64,000 nucleotides of DNA from NCBI GenBank assembly GCA_023213395.1, contig CM041465.1, forward strand, positions 41,547,741-41,611,740. Direction: 5' to 3'. The notes under the pieces are model-generated. The model had not been told where the DNA came from. It did not search any database and saw only the letters and a list, made by a program, of their open reading frames with translations. This DNA comes from Cycas panzhihuaensis. Its lineage: Eukaryota > Cycadophyta. Positions 35,831 through 46,040 of the stretch are shown here, piece by piece. The translations under genes and the position numbers were made by a program. Position 1 is the first letter of the stretch. Each line of letters opens with the position of its first letter.

Positions 35831-35966
35831 CAAAGACAAGCCAAGTCAAGTCCTATGTTAGTTTTGTTATATTGTCCTTAGTTTCTATAGTCTCAAACTC
35901 AAGTCAAGTCCTATGTTAATTTGTGTCAGTCATGTCAAATTATCTTTAGTTCAAACATTAAACATT

Positions 35967-35975
35967 AAGGGGAGG
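35967..35975 (+). other. Polypurine tract of element C
   Basis: AAGGGGAGG lies directly before the 3' LTR (TGTTAG at 35976), the normal priming site for second-strand synthesis. Confidence 0.88.
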
Positions 35976-36368
35976 TGTTAGAATATAATGTTTAATATAT
36001 ATGTGGTTAAGTAAAGTGGGTCCTAAGATTAATATTCATAGTCCTAAGTCTTAGAGTCAAAGAGTTACTATAGTATTATGTGAGAAGATAGAAGCTTATT
36101 GGTCAAGTTAGTGATGTAATGTCATTAGTTAGAGTAAAGGTAATAGTCCCATATACATTAGATCTATAGAGTGATCTCTCACCTACTTTGTATATAAAAG
36201 TGATTGAAGTGGTATATGAAAGACAAGTTATCATGGAGACTCATATAGAGTCTATGGTACAGTTGGTGTTCTGATATAATCTATTGATGTTGAGTTATTT
36301 CATTGTGATTCTTGTCCATTGATATTATTTGGTGTTAGTTGATGAATGCTTTCTATGTTATTTTAATT
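35976..36368 (+). repeat. Element C 3' LTR
   Basis: It pairs with 31705-32094 and ends at TSD GTATA (36369-36373), after which element B's LTR resumes (TTATTCTAAAGTTGTTT). Confidence 0.94.
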
Positions 36369-36373
36369 GTATA

Positions 36374-36432
36374 TTATTCTAAAGTTGTTTCAATTGGACT
36401 AAGTTTTTACTTTTCCATTCAAATTTTAATCA
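36374..36432 (+). repeat. Element B 5' LTR, last part
   Basis: This is the continuation of B's LTR beyond element C. It matches about 42056-42112 (AAGTTTTTACTTTTCCATTC shared) and ends in CA. B's primer-binding site (36440-36451) follows. Confidence 0.9.
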
Positions 36433-36439
36433 ATATTTT

Positions 36440-36451
36440 TGGTATCAGAGC
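36440..36451 (+). other. Primer-binding site of element B
   Basis: TGGTATCAGAGC is a perfect 12-base match to the initiator-Met tRNA type, seven bases after the 5' LTR end. Confidence 0.92.
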
Positions 36452-36559
36452 TTATTTTCTTAAAACCCTTGGGAATTTAAGGATTTTTAAAGAAAGAGTG
36501 AAAAACCCTCTTTACTTTAGCTATGAAAAAGTTTTATGAAAACTAGATTTTAGTATTTG

Positions 36560-37700
36560 TTGACTGGTGAGCCTTCAACTGAACCACTTAAGAGAAAGTG
36601 TAAATAATGAAGCAAGATGGCTAAGCCAAAGCAAGAGATAAAGAAAAGGTTCATAAAGATGGAGCAAAACCTCGATAGACTAACTTAGCTTGTGGCGTAA
36701 CTAGTCTCTCAACAAGGTGCAACTTCTTCAACAACCAAAGGTATAAAGAAGGAAGAAGATGAACCTGTGAAAGAGGAAATAAATAAAGAACCTGCAAAAG
36801 ACCAACAAGAAGAGGAAGAAGATGGCAGTCCATTGATAATAACATATCCATTCAAGGTAGAGGCAAAACTTGAATTGCCCATATATGATAGAACTTTAGA
36901 TGCTGAAAAATTAGGCAATTGATTGGACCAACTAGAAACATATTTTTCAATTTATGGGTATAAAAACTAGCAAAAATTTACTTTTACTATGTTAAAATTA
37001 TCTAAGAATGTATTAGTTTAGTGAAATGCATACCTTAAATCCCATAGTATAGATGAAATTACATGGCAACAATTTAAAATCCTCATAAAGAATAAATTAT
37101 ACCCTATTAGGTATGAAGAGCAGTAGAGGATTAAATGGTAGTATTACCGATAGGAAAAAGGCCAAAATGTTTAAGACTATACAACATAATTTCAAAAGCA
37201 AGTTATTATGTTAGGCATCTCTTTACTAGGTAAATACATTATGTTGAAGTATATTGGAGGTCTACACTAACATATTCAAGAAGAACTTCAACTATTTAAA
37301 GTTAAATCACTCGATGAAGCCATCAAGAAGGCGATTAGGTTTGTAATGAGAGGAAAAGGTTTATACCTCAAGAAGGTAGCAACAAACCTACCCAAGAAAA
37401 GAAGTTTCCAAGTAAAGTTAGACAACAATCAATTAGGGGTTTTGGCAAGAAGAAACAAGCCAATACCACCCAAGTCAAAGTCATTTGTATACATTATAAG
37501 CGAGTGGGTTACAACATAGAAGATTGTTGGTTCTTACATCTAAAGAAATAGCCTAAGAACAAGGGAAAAGGTAAAGCTAAAACTGAAGATAAATCTTTAC
37601 TTAACTCTGTAGGTGATGAAGATGTTTATGGCATTGAAGGAGCCAATGAGAAGCTGATGCTCATGGCTAATGCAGAGCCTAAAAACAACCATCAATAAGT
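36560..37700 (+). pseudogene. Element B gag (decayed)
   Basis: Acidic and glutamine-rich leader text (EEEDGSPL near 36815, then YPFKVEAKLELPIYD) precedes the capsid region. The capsid region reads YFSIYGY, TFTMLKLS and VMLGISLLGKYIMLKYIGGL. At about 37480-37550 a zinc-knuckle remnant reads VICIHYKRVGYNIEDCW; in the family CxxCxxxxHxxxxC the second Cys and the His are replaced. Element B's gag is adjacent to its primer-binding site and in the same direction. Many TAG stops replace CAG. Confidence 0.75.
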
Positions 37701-37729
37701 TGATCCAGAGATTAGAGAGGAGCTTTTCA

Positions 37730-37960
37730 TGGTAAGAATCCAAGTGAAGCAAAGTAATAGTTGATGTCATCTTTGATAGAGGACGCCAAAAGAACTTAAT
37801 CTCAAAGGCATTGGTAAAGAAGCTAAGCTTAAAAATCCATGTATATCTAAAACCATATACTCTTAGATGGCTGCAAAAAGATTCAGAGTTGTAGGTTACT
37901 CACTAATCTCGTATCTCTATGATAGAGATGAAGTTCATCATAGGAGGCTGAGGAAGATTT
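37730..37960 (+). pseudogene. Element B protease (decayed)
   Basis: The frame reads VDVIFDRGRQKNLISKALV, matching the family DSGSQKNLIS active-site block with the S/T of the DxG triad changed to R. It continues KLSLKIHVYLKPYTLRWLQK. Loss of the triad residue alone would inactivate it. It lies between gag and RT as in other Ty3/gypsy elements. Confidence 0.8.
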
Positions 37961-38179
37961 GACTCATCAAGGATGGGAAATCATATCTGATCAATGCATC
38001 AAATCTATAAAAGAAGATCTCTCTCATATCTTTGTAACAAGTGAAAATATTAATTAATACTTATAGAAAGTTTATGTTGCTGATGATAAAGTAAAAGGTA
38101 GAAGAAAAAGAGCAAGCAAAGTCCTTAATGTAGGAGTTGGATAGGAAATAAATGCAGCAAATTGAAGGCCTAAGAAATA

Positions 38180-38990
38180 GGTACAATGACATATTCTAGG
38201 AGCCAAAAGGATTGCCCCCTAAGAGGGAAATTGAATATGAAATCCAGTTGGTTATTGATTCACCCTTTCCCAATCTTAGTCTCTACTGAAACTCAGCTTT
38301 GGAGAATGAAGAGATTAAGAGGTAGATTCAAGAACTCTTAGAGCAATAAGTGATCAATTTAAGTTGTTCCCCATGTGGTTTACCTATCGTTTTGGTGCCA
38401 AAGAAAGATGGAGGATGGAGAATGTACATTGACTACTAGGCTTTGAATAAGATCACCATAAAGAATTAACATCCCTTACCATGGATAGATGACTTCTTGG
38501 ACCAACTACAGTCCACAAGATATTTTAGCAAGTTGGACCAGAAATCAGGCTACCATCAGGTTCAAATCTAGGAGGAGGATACTTGAAAGATAACCTTCGA
38601 ATCAAAGCAAGAGTTATTCGAATGGTTGGCGATGCCTTTTGGTCTGTGTAATACATATACCACCTTCATGAGGTTGATGAATGAGGTACTAAGACCTTAC
38701 ATTAATAACTTTATAATTATTTATTTAGATGATATTCTGATTTTGAGTCATACTTGGGAGGAGAACCTCCAACATGTTGAGGAAGTGCTTAAAGTCCTCC
38801 AAGAGTAGTAGCTGAAACCTAATCTAAAGAAGTGCAAGTTTAGAAAGTAATCTCTCATCTTCTTAGGTTTTGTAGTTGGAGGAGGAGAATTGAAGATTGT
38901 CATAGCAAAGATTAGAGTCATTCTCAATTGGCCTAAACCCAAGACAACCACGAAGGTAAGAAGTTTCATTGGTGCATATCAATATTTAAG
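38180..38990 (+). pseudogene. Element B reverse transcriptase (decayed)
   Basis: Standard RT blocks appear in order: LVPKKDGGWRMYIDY then ALNKITI (about 38390-38460), YFSKLDQKSGYHQV (about 38520-38565), FEWLAMPFGLCNTYTTF (about 38617-38667), IIYLDDILILSH (about 38714-38750) with an intact YLDD catalytic box, then NLKKCKFRK and FLGFVV. The end, NWPKPKTTTKVRSFIGAYQYLRKF, leads into RNase H. Stops at several positions are CAG/CGA/TGG-derived. It is among the better-preserved RTs here. Confidence 0.92.
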
Positions 38991-39079
38991 AAAATTTATT
39001 TTTAGATTCTCTCAAATTGCAGTACCTCTTCATGTATTGATGGGAGGATATACAAAGTTTCATTAGGAGCATAAACAAG

Positions 39080-39410
39080 AAAAACCTTTTAGTCTTTTGA
39101 AGCAAAAAATTTATGAGGCACCAATGTTATCCTTACCCTCGTTACAAAAACCATTTAAATTAGAGACTGATGCTTTAGGTCATGCCATAGGAGCAATGTT
39201 GAAGCAAGAGAGAATACTGATAGCATACCATTTAGAGATATTTAATGGAGCTATCATAAACTACCTAATTTATAATAAGGAGCTTTATGCATTACACTAA
39301 GCAGTCAAGCATTAAAGACCATATTTATTGGGAAAAGACGTGGTCATCCACATTGACCATAAGCCTTACAATTCTTGCATACATAGTCTAAATTGTAGCA
39401 GGTCAAGTAT
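39080..39410 (+). pseudogene. Element B RNase H (decayed)
   Basis: The frame at 39097-39297 is open and reads APMLSLPSLQKPFKLETDAL, GHAIGAMLKQE, NYLIYNKELYALH. The family's first catalytic Asp (DASxxxxGAVL) is present in ETDAL. The next segment reads LGKDVVIHIDHKP, matching the DH(K/Q) catalytic block. It follows RT and precedes integrase. Confidence 0.88.
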
Positions 39411-39559
39411 AAGAAAAGTATGACAAACAAAATTGTAGACTTACTATCCTGACCTCCTTAACAACAAGGTATTTCTAGTTTGTTGGTAGCTATGCAATTT
39501 TAGCCTTTCTACCATGATGAATATATTGATTTGTACTTAGAAGATGAGGTATTCAAGCC

Positions 39560-40990
39560 TATCTTTGAGCAGCTACAACAGGGAAAAGTAATTACTAATT
39601 TTGAGCTAAAAGATGGCCTTCTCTTCAAGCAAGATAGTATTTACATTCAAAAGCATGCAAACCAATTGAAGTGAGTCAGAGAAGCTTATACCTCTCAAGT
39701 TATAGGACACTTTGGAGTGGGAAAGACATTGTTAAATTTATACTGATATATGTATTGGCCAAACATGTAACAGGACATGACTACAATAGTATGAGGATGT
39801 ACATTATATAACACATCAAAGCCAGCCAATAAGAAGTTTGGATTATACACTCTATTTCCTATTCCATCATGACCATAGGAGAGTATCTCCATGGATTTCC
39901 TTAGAGGACTACCATGGACCAAAAATGGTATGGATTATTTGTTTGTAGTTGTTGATCAATTTAGTAAAATGGTGGTGTTGATTCCCTGTAGGAAGACACA
40001 TACATGAGAAAACATGGTTAGATTATGTTTCGAGCATGTTTAGAAGTATTTTAGACTTCCCAACTCAATCATTTCTAATTGAGATAGTAGATTTCTAAGC
40101 CATTTTTAGTAAACACTTTGGTAAATGATGGATATAAAGCTAAAGATAAGAACAACTTTTCATCATCAAATAGACAACCAAACTAAAGTCATCAATAGGA
40201 TGTTGGTACATCTATTATGAGGATATAATGCCAAATATCCTAAGACTTGGGATGAAAGTCTTCCATACTCACAATTTGCCTTGAATAGAGCTATCCATAA
40301 CTCAACCCAATAATTAACATTGAAGGTATGTTTGGGATTTCTACTTGTAATTCTATTCAATCTAGAATTTTCTACTCAACTTTCTACAGGACATGGGAAG
40401 GAGGAAGAAGGAAATGAGAAGGCACAAAGATTCTTAGTAAGAATTAGAAAAATCCATTAATAGGTTAAGGAGTAGCTTCAAAAATCTTAACAGAGATACA
40501 AACAAAGGTATGATGCACATAGAACCAGCCATTCCTTTAAGGAAGGAGATAGAGTTTGGTTATATCTCAATAAGAAATGATTGCAAGATGAAGGTAAAAA
40601 GCTAAAGCCTATACATTATGGTCCTTTTACAATCTTGAAGAAGATTGGAAAAAATACTTTCTAGCTTGAACTTCTAAAATTCATGAAGATATATCCAGTT
40701 ATGGATGTTGAGAATCTAAAGATGTTTAAGCCATCTATGTTGGATGAAGATGAAGATGGAGTTCCACTCTTACCAAATCTAGAGGATTTGCAAGTAGAGA
40801 AAGAGGAACCAATACAAAATGATTGCATGCTTCAAAGGAAGAAGACCAAGACCAGAAGAGGCACAATCAAGTTCTTCAAGATTGCAGAAAAATGATAAGT
40901 GCCCAGCAAGGCAAAATGGTATAGCAGAGAGAAAGAGAAAGTCAAATTCCCTCATCTACAACTATAAGGTTCATGAGACCATGAACTCCT
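39560..40990 (+). pseudogene. Element B integrase and C-terminal tail (decayed)
   Basis: Zinc-binding remnants lie at 39670-39810 (GHFGVGKTL-like, then CTLYNTSKPANKKFGLY). The core reads [29 protein letters not shown] (39887-39972, split here by register), with the first catalytic Asp in VVVDQFSKM, and later YSQFALNRAIHNS. The tail reads FKEGDRVWLYLNKK, LKPIHYGPFTILKKIG (GPY/F module), then the 70-codon open frame 40683-40895 starting MKIYPVMDVENLKMF. This acidic tail ends the polyprotein. I see no convincing chromodomain, although a KWYSREK-like end (about 40915-40940) resembles tails of some chromoviruses. Confidence 0.85.
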
Positions 40991-41002
40991 AAAAAAGGGG
41001 AG
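40991..41002 (+). other. Polypurine tract of element B
   Basis: AAAAAAGGGGAG lies just before the 3' LTR start (TGATCTATTTTCAG at 41006). Confidence 0.85.
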
Positions 41003-41005
41003 TTT

Positions 41006-42112
41006 TGATCTATTTTCAGATCTTTAATTTTATAATACTCTTTAAAATGAGTATAAAATACCTTGTTAATATTTATTTTTCATATTTTTAACCTTCATTT
41101 AGTAGAAAAATGCCATTTAGATGATTAAAAAATATAAAGCAGGTGTAACCAAGTGGTCTACAAGTACAACCAAGTGGTCTACAAGTGCAACCAAGTGATC
41201 TACGAGTGTAACTAAGAGGTCTATAAGTACAACTAGGTAGTCTACAAGTGCAACCTAAAGCCTATTGGTGTAACCTAAAGCCTGCAAGTGCAACCCAAAA
41301 AATGGAAAAATAGAAAAATGGACAAGATTTTGATGGGGAAAAAAGAGTCTACTTTATACAAAATTTTAGGAGGATAATTTTACATGTGTCCTCTACATAA
41401 TAGAAGAAAGAAAAACCTATATTAAATGGTTTTAAGTTAGTTTTTTAACCGATCAAATGTTAGTTAAAAAACTAAAATGAGAAAACTATTTTAGGAAGAA
41501 ACATGCATGATAGGGTTTTAAAACTACCCAGATTTATTTAGGAATGGGAAGAAAGATGCCTAACAACTAGAAATGTATCAAGAGGAGCAAAAATTATGGT
41601 AAGATAATGCAAAAATAACTTTCCAAAGAAGAAGAATGGCTCCAAACTAAAGACTATATAAGAGAAACAAAGCAAAAATAGGTGAAAAAAAGAAACTGAC
41701 AAGAGAAGTAAAAGAAAAGTGCTAGATCTATTCATGGGGGCATTGAAGAAGCCCAAAAAGTCTTAGTTGTATCTAAAGGAAGAAGAAAACTAGTTGTAGA
41801 AGTCTAAGAAAGATGCTCGAGAAGAAATCTTCTCCAAGAAAGGTTTTATGGTTGAATGACATCCAAAACTTTATACATAGATCATTAGTAATAGTACCAA
41901 AGAGTATGCAGCAGCCTGAAATATTCCTAAAACACATTCCTCCACTCCCAAATTACTGTAGTAGTCTTATTCATGCTCAATAGAGCACAAAAATATAGAA
42001 TTTTGTAAGGAAAAATCTAAATATTTTTAAATTTAATGTATCATTATTTTATATTGTTCTGAATTTATTTTAATTAAATTAAGTTTTTACTTTTCCATTC
42101 AAATTTAGATCA
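41006..42112 (+). repeat. Element B 3' LTR
   Basis: This is a complete 1107-bp LTR from TGATCTATTT to ATCA. From about 41140 it matches 30737-31704 and 36374-36432. The first 135 bp have no partner because the 5' LTR is truncated. The tandem repeat array at 41140-41300 is shorter than in the 5' LTR. The uninterrupted equivalent of C's insertion site lies near 42045. Confidence 0.92.
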
Positions 42113-42915
42113 TAGGTTGACGAGGTAGAGAAGGTACCTCCTCTAATGGGGAAGTAAGGAGCAGTCGACAAGTGGTCGAACGGGGAGGTGGAGCACCTAT
42201 AGAGAGGAGAGAGGGCTCTATTTAGAGTATTGAGCTAGGATCTATCGACGAGCAGGGTAGGGATAGAGGGAGTGGAGCTGGCGAGGGAGGAGCTACACAG
42301 GAGACTCGTTAGGAGCCATAGGGAGGAGAGGTAGTACTAACTAGAGAGGTAGTAGGTGGGGATCCAACAAGAGGTAGATCCCAAGGTATATGATTTGATT
42401 AATTAATTCTCACATCACATTACGTTCCTTTTCTTTTTAGAGTTTATTTTCTTCTCCAAGGGATTAATTATATATGACATGCTTTCTATTGGATAAGTAA
42501 TGAGACGATTACCTTGAGGGAGGTGTAGAGGACTCTAGAGGTGATCTTCCTATATGTTCCAGTATTAGATGAGGTGTTCACTTAGAATGTAGTGGATTAT
42601 ATACTGTTGAGACATTATATAGAGTACTATCGCCATGCATGGAGAGCTCGAGATCTTTATATAGACATGCGGATGGAGCTACAGAGGTGAGAGATGGAGT
42701 TAAGGGTAGGTGAGGAGGAGAGAAGATACCTACAGAGGCTGACACTAGCTTAGGTAGGAGCCAAATATACCCCATCAGCTAGCAACATAGTGCAGTAGGA
42801 GCAACACCATCTCCCATCTAAAGGAGAGTCTATACGTGGGGAGACTTCTAGTAGGAGATATAGAGCAGATCCAAATGTGCCTCAGGAGTCTCATCAGGGA
42901 TCATAGAGATGAGTA
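42113..42915 (+). pseudogene. Opposite-strand coding remnant in element A, GC-richer than surroundings
   Basis: Composition shifts here to purine- and G-rich DNA. One frame before 42385 reads SGAGEGGATQETR and GGEVVLTREVVGGDP. Another after 42500 reads VPVLDEVFT, VVDYILLRHYIEYYRHAWRA, DLYIDMRMELQR, EMELRVGEEERRYLQRLTLA and PSKGESIRGETSSRRYRADP. Between them about 42385-42440 begins GTATATG and ends in a TTCCTTTTCTTTTTAG tract, like a short intron. It runs against element A's genes, in the same relative place as 17940-18640 in E. Family unknown; an extra antisense frame of a Tat-type element is my inference. Confidence 0.5.
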
Positions 42916-43784
42916 TATTATATATTGTTTGGGAGATAGAAGTATGATATGAGGCATTTTGTGAGCCTTAAGTTTGCATACATATATCATGTGTCATATA
43001 TCATGCATGATGGGTCACCTAAGTGATAGATGTATCATATTTTGTCATGATGTATATATTGATATTCTTTCTTAAAACTTGTGTTTGATTACTTGTCTCT
43101 AAACCTTTTATCCCCCTTATTCCCATTTACATTTAAGCATATGATACATTCATTAGTGTGACTTATCTAAGGAAACATGTAATAACTTTTATCATTTTTA
43201 CTTTTTTGTTCTTTAATGGTTACGTATTTTCTTTTAAATTTTTATCATACTATATACATGGTAGTTTATACTCATTTTGGAGTAGTATGGTTTAGGAAAG
43301 ATGAGACTATGGTAAGAATGAAAACTAGAAGATAAGTAAAAGATTGAGATGAGGTAGGTGAAATGTTTACTTATTCTATTTTTATAAACTTAAAACCACC
43401 TGGAACCCAAATGGTAATAAGTTTATAAAAGTAGAAGATGGAGTAATATAAATCTCCCAAAAAGAAAACTCATATAACTCACATCATACTCTTGATAGAT
43501 TATATAAACATGGGATAACCCCAAATTTATATAATATACCATAAAGAAATCAAGTTGTTTATCAAATAAAATTAATCTTACTTAATAAACAACCAAACAT
43601 CTAAGTATATTAGATTCCTCGTTGGCTCCTTTTAGGGGTAAGAAGATTTTAGGAACTTACCCCCTGCCAAGATCCTCCACGGCCCAAGATTCCAATGTCA
43701 GTTTAGCCCTTTTGTATGTCTTAATTCAATCTCATGCCTATCACCATAATCTCCTAACTACCCTTACCTATAGTCTTACCAAAC
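42916..43784. other. Element A noncoding stretch
   Basis: No coding similarity. A GTTTATACTCATTTTGGAGTAG module near 43264 is related to the repeats at 43785-43875. Confidence 0.4.
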
Positions 43785-43875
43785 TGATAGTTTATACTCA
43801 TCATGGAGTGGTAGTTTATACACATTCTTTATACTCATTCTAGAGTGGTAGTTTATACTTATTCTGGAGTGCAAT
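43785..43875. repeat. Tandem modules in element A
   Basis: Three to four variants of AGTTTATACTCATTCTGGAG follow each other, with related single copies at about 43264 and, in element E, near 20810. The unit is about 25-35 bp with indels. Confidence 0.75.
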
Positions 43876-44640
43876 TCCCCTAACTAGAAGAAGCAAGTCA
43901 ATTAATATGATCATCAAGGATTGAGGAAACAAGAGCATCAACTTTAAGATTAAAAGAATATGGTATATACTAGATAGTAACTAAAGTAAATAGGGATAGA
44001 AATGATTAGACCCGATGATGTAAAAGAAGGAGTCGTAGAGAGTAGACCTAATACATCCCAATCAACTGATAGACCATAACCTAAGAATCAACATACAAAG
44101 TGATAGGTCCCAAGTAAAAGTGAGAGACATCTAATAAGGCTCCTATAATTACAAGGTATTCATCTTCATTATTAGTTACCCTAGGTATAAAGAAACATGT
44201 GGAAAGGAGGGGACTTCCTAATTGGTTATAAATCACCCAAGCAGAAGTAGACAGTCCTGGGTTTCCTCTATTATCCCCATTGATGAAGATACTCAATGCC
44301 ATGGGAATAAGAGGATCAAAACTTGGAGATTATGTGATCAATGAGAGAAGGTGTAGGAATCAATCAGTAAGGAGATGGTAGTAGAGGTAGATCTCTAACT
44401 GTGATGAAGAAAGAAGAAGGAATCCAAGTAAGATAATTATGATCAAAATATTAGGCAGGGTTTGAACATAACTGAGGCCATAATAGACCCAAGTAGTTAG
44501 ATCCAAAAATCTTGATGACTCATCTAAATGAACCCAACCTATAGATAGATAGGTGGGGACGAAGCCATCACGTGACTTTCCCCAGATTACAAGAGGATGA
44601 AAAATAATAAACTTACTTTTCACTTTATTTACCTTTTTTT
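43860..44640 (-). pseudogene. Element A archaeal-type RNase H frame
   Basis: One minus-strand frame from about 44623 to 43870 is readable with a few C-to-T stops. The N-terminal 110 codons (FVPTYLSIGWVHLDESSRFL, TTWVYYGLSYVQTLP) are of unknown family but have a decayed counterpart in E. From Met 44302: MALSIFINGDNRGNPG, TSAWVIYNQLGSPLLS, TNNEDEYLVIIGALLDV, ITLYVDS, MVYQLIG, YIPYSFNLKVDALVSSI. These are the RNase H strands with the Glu (NNExEY) and second Asp (YVDS) catalytic residues kept; the first Asp is Asn (INGD). Its place is downstream of where integrase would be. Confidence 0.85.
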
Positions 44641-46040
44641 TTTGCTTTATTATTTATTTATTTTTTTGCTTTTTACTTCCACCTTTCATAAGAACAAGAT
44701 CATAATTGTCCACTTAAAAAACTCTTCTACTCATATAGCAAGGATTTCTACTTTTTAATAAAATCGTAAAAGCAAAAAAGGGCTAATCTCTTTAAGGAAT
44801 AAATCACAGAAAGCAAAGAGGAAATTAAAATCACGATGTCTCCAAGCATGAAGGGAAGGTGGCAAAATGAGTATCTGTTTTAAGGGAATAATAAAGACAA
44901 CCAAGGATAATAAAAATAATTAACAACTAGTGCTATATGACCAAAAAGGAAATCACAAAGTAACCAACTAATGAATGAAAGTAAGCTCTAAATCAATAAG
45001 GTAACAAACTAGTAAATGAAAGTAAACTCTCGATGAATGAGTGGATACTTCAAGCTAACAAAGGTGTTTCTCTTTCTAAGATGAGAGCACAATAAAGATG
45101 GGGGTATAGGTTCTCTTTTGTGTGCAGAACTCAAAGGAGAATGAGATCCAAGTGATGGTAAACTTACAATCAATATAAGTGCTAGAAAAATAGAATAACT
45201 TACATAATCATATATTAGATCTATTGCACAAACACCACAATGCTTAATGAAAGCAAGAAGATATCAGAAAGAAGGGAAGATTTACCCATACTTTTAGCTC
45301 ATTAGGTAAAGGAACAAGTTTTGGAGCCATAGATTAGAAAGAAAAGAGTTTGCCCATAGTTTTAGCTCATTAGGCAAAGGAACAAGTTTCAGAGCTATAG
45401 TTTATCCTCATTGTGGAGGTAGGAAATAGGCCTATCTATGAACTCTCAAATTAAAGAAAAATCTTAATTAAACTCTTGATTATACATGTTACAATCAAGG
45501 TTAGATCTAGATATCAAGCCAAGTAAAGATATAGGATAATCCAGATGAGGGTGAGAAAGTAAAGAGATGGTAGAAATGGAATTAACTTCCTATACAACAA
45601 TGGAGATTCTGAAACTATCTTTGCATGTATCAAGTAAATTAGTATCTTTACCATCTGATGCTAAGTTTGGGTGTCGATGCAACATCTTCTTCTTATACCT
45701 ATTCAATCATGTCTTAAAGAAAGGGGAGTGAGAGAAAGTTAGGAAAGCATTAATGCATGAATCATGCACAATGATACTTAAGGAAGTAGTTGTTAGGTGA
45801 ATAGTTAAGGAAGGAATCACTGGATTCGCTCCTAAGGGCAAACACAAAACCTATAAGAAATGAGTATGAATAGGATCTGTTTCAATAAGGTCACTTGGGG
45901 GTGAGCCTTGGTAATATATGATAGAATAAGAATATACTTCTTTATCTAAGATAGAAGAAGGAACCGAAAGGGAATTGGTCAAATTTGAAGAAATGGGAGT
46001 AAATGAGGAACCTAATAATAAAGGAACAATTTTAACTAAA
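44641..46040. other. Element A spacer where RT, RNase H and integrase would be expected
   Basis: Only about 1.4 kb separates the protease end from the RNase H frame. Nothing resembling RT or integrase was read. Purine-rich (minus strand) sequence lies at about 44625-44690. Two copies of a TTTTAGCTCATTAGG...GGAACAAGTTT module occur at 45295-45415, related to 21565-21620 in E. This is consistent with an internal deletion joining protease to the 3' spacer. Confidence 0.6.

Larger units (their letters stand above)
31705..36368 (+). mobile_element. Element C: LTR retrotransposon carrying a captured callose synthase fragment
   Basis: This 4664-bp element has TSD GTATA (31700-31704 and 36369-36373). 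Its LTRs lie at 31705-32094 and 35976-36368 and differ at about 11 of the first 150 positions by eye. A Met-tRNA primer-binding site is at 32096-32107 and a polypurine tract, AAGGGGAGG, at 35967-35975. No protease, integrase or RT was found. The interior holds a host-type callose synthase 3' end (about 32880-33900), a tandem duplication (33917-34092), a short copia-gag-like piece (about 34640-34760) and an unidentified coding-like stretch (35110-35830). It is therefore non-autonomous. The uninterrupted target sequence is visible in B's other LTR near 42045. Confidence 0.92.
30737..42112 (+). mobile_element. Element B: Ty3/gypsy element nested in A
   Basis: Plus-strand element. The 5' LTR (30737-31704 and 36374-36432) lacks about its first 135 bp and is split by element C. 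The primer-binding site is TGGTATCAGAGC at 36440-36451. Gag, protease, RT, RNase H and integrase follow to about 40980 in standard Ty3/gypsy order. A polypurine tract lies at 40991-41002 and the complete 3' LTR is 41006-42112. The left TSD is gone because A's LTR and B's LTR start were deleted together. Right flanking DNA belongs to A. Confidence 0.9.

Noticed and set aside
42385-42440. Evidence for an intact spliced host gene
   Set aside because: Only one intron-like segment and two partly readable flanks exist, with stops, inside element A; no start, no 3' exon structure and no recognised family.
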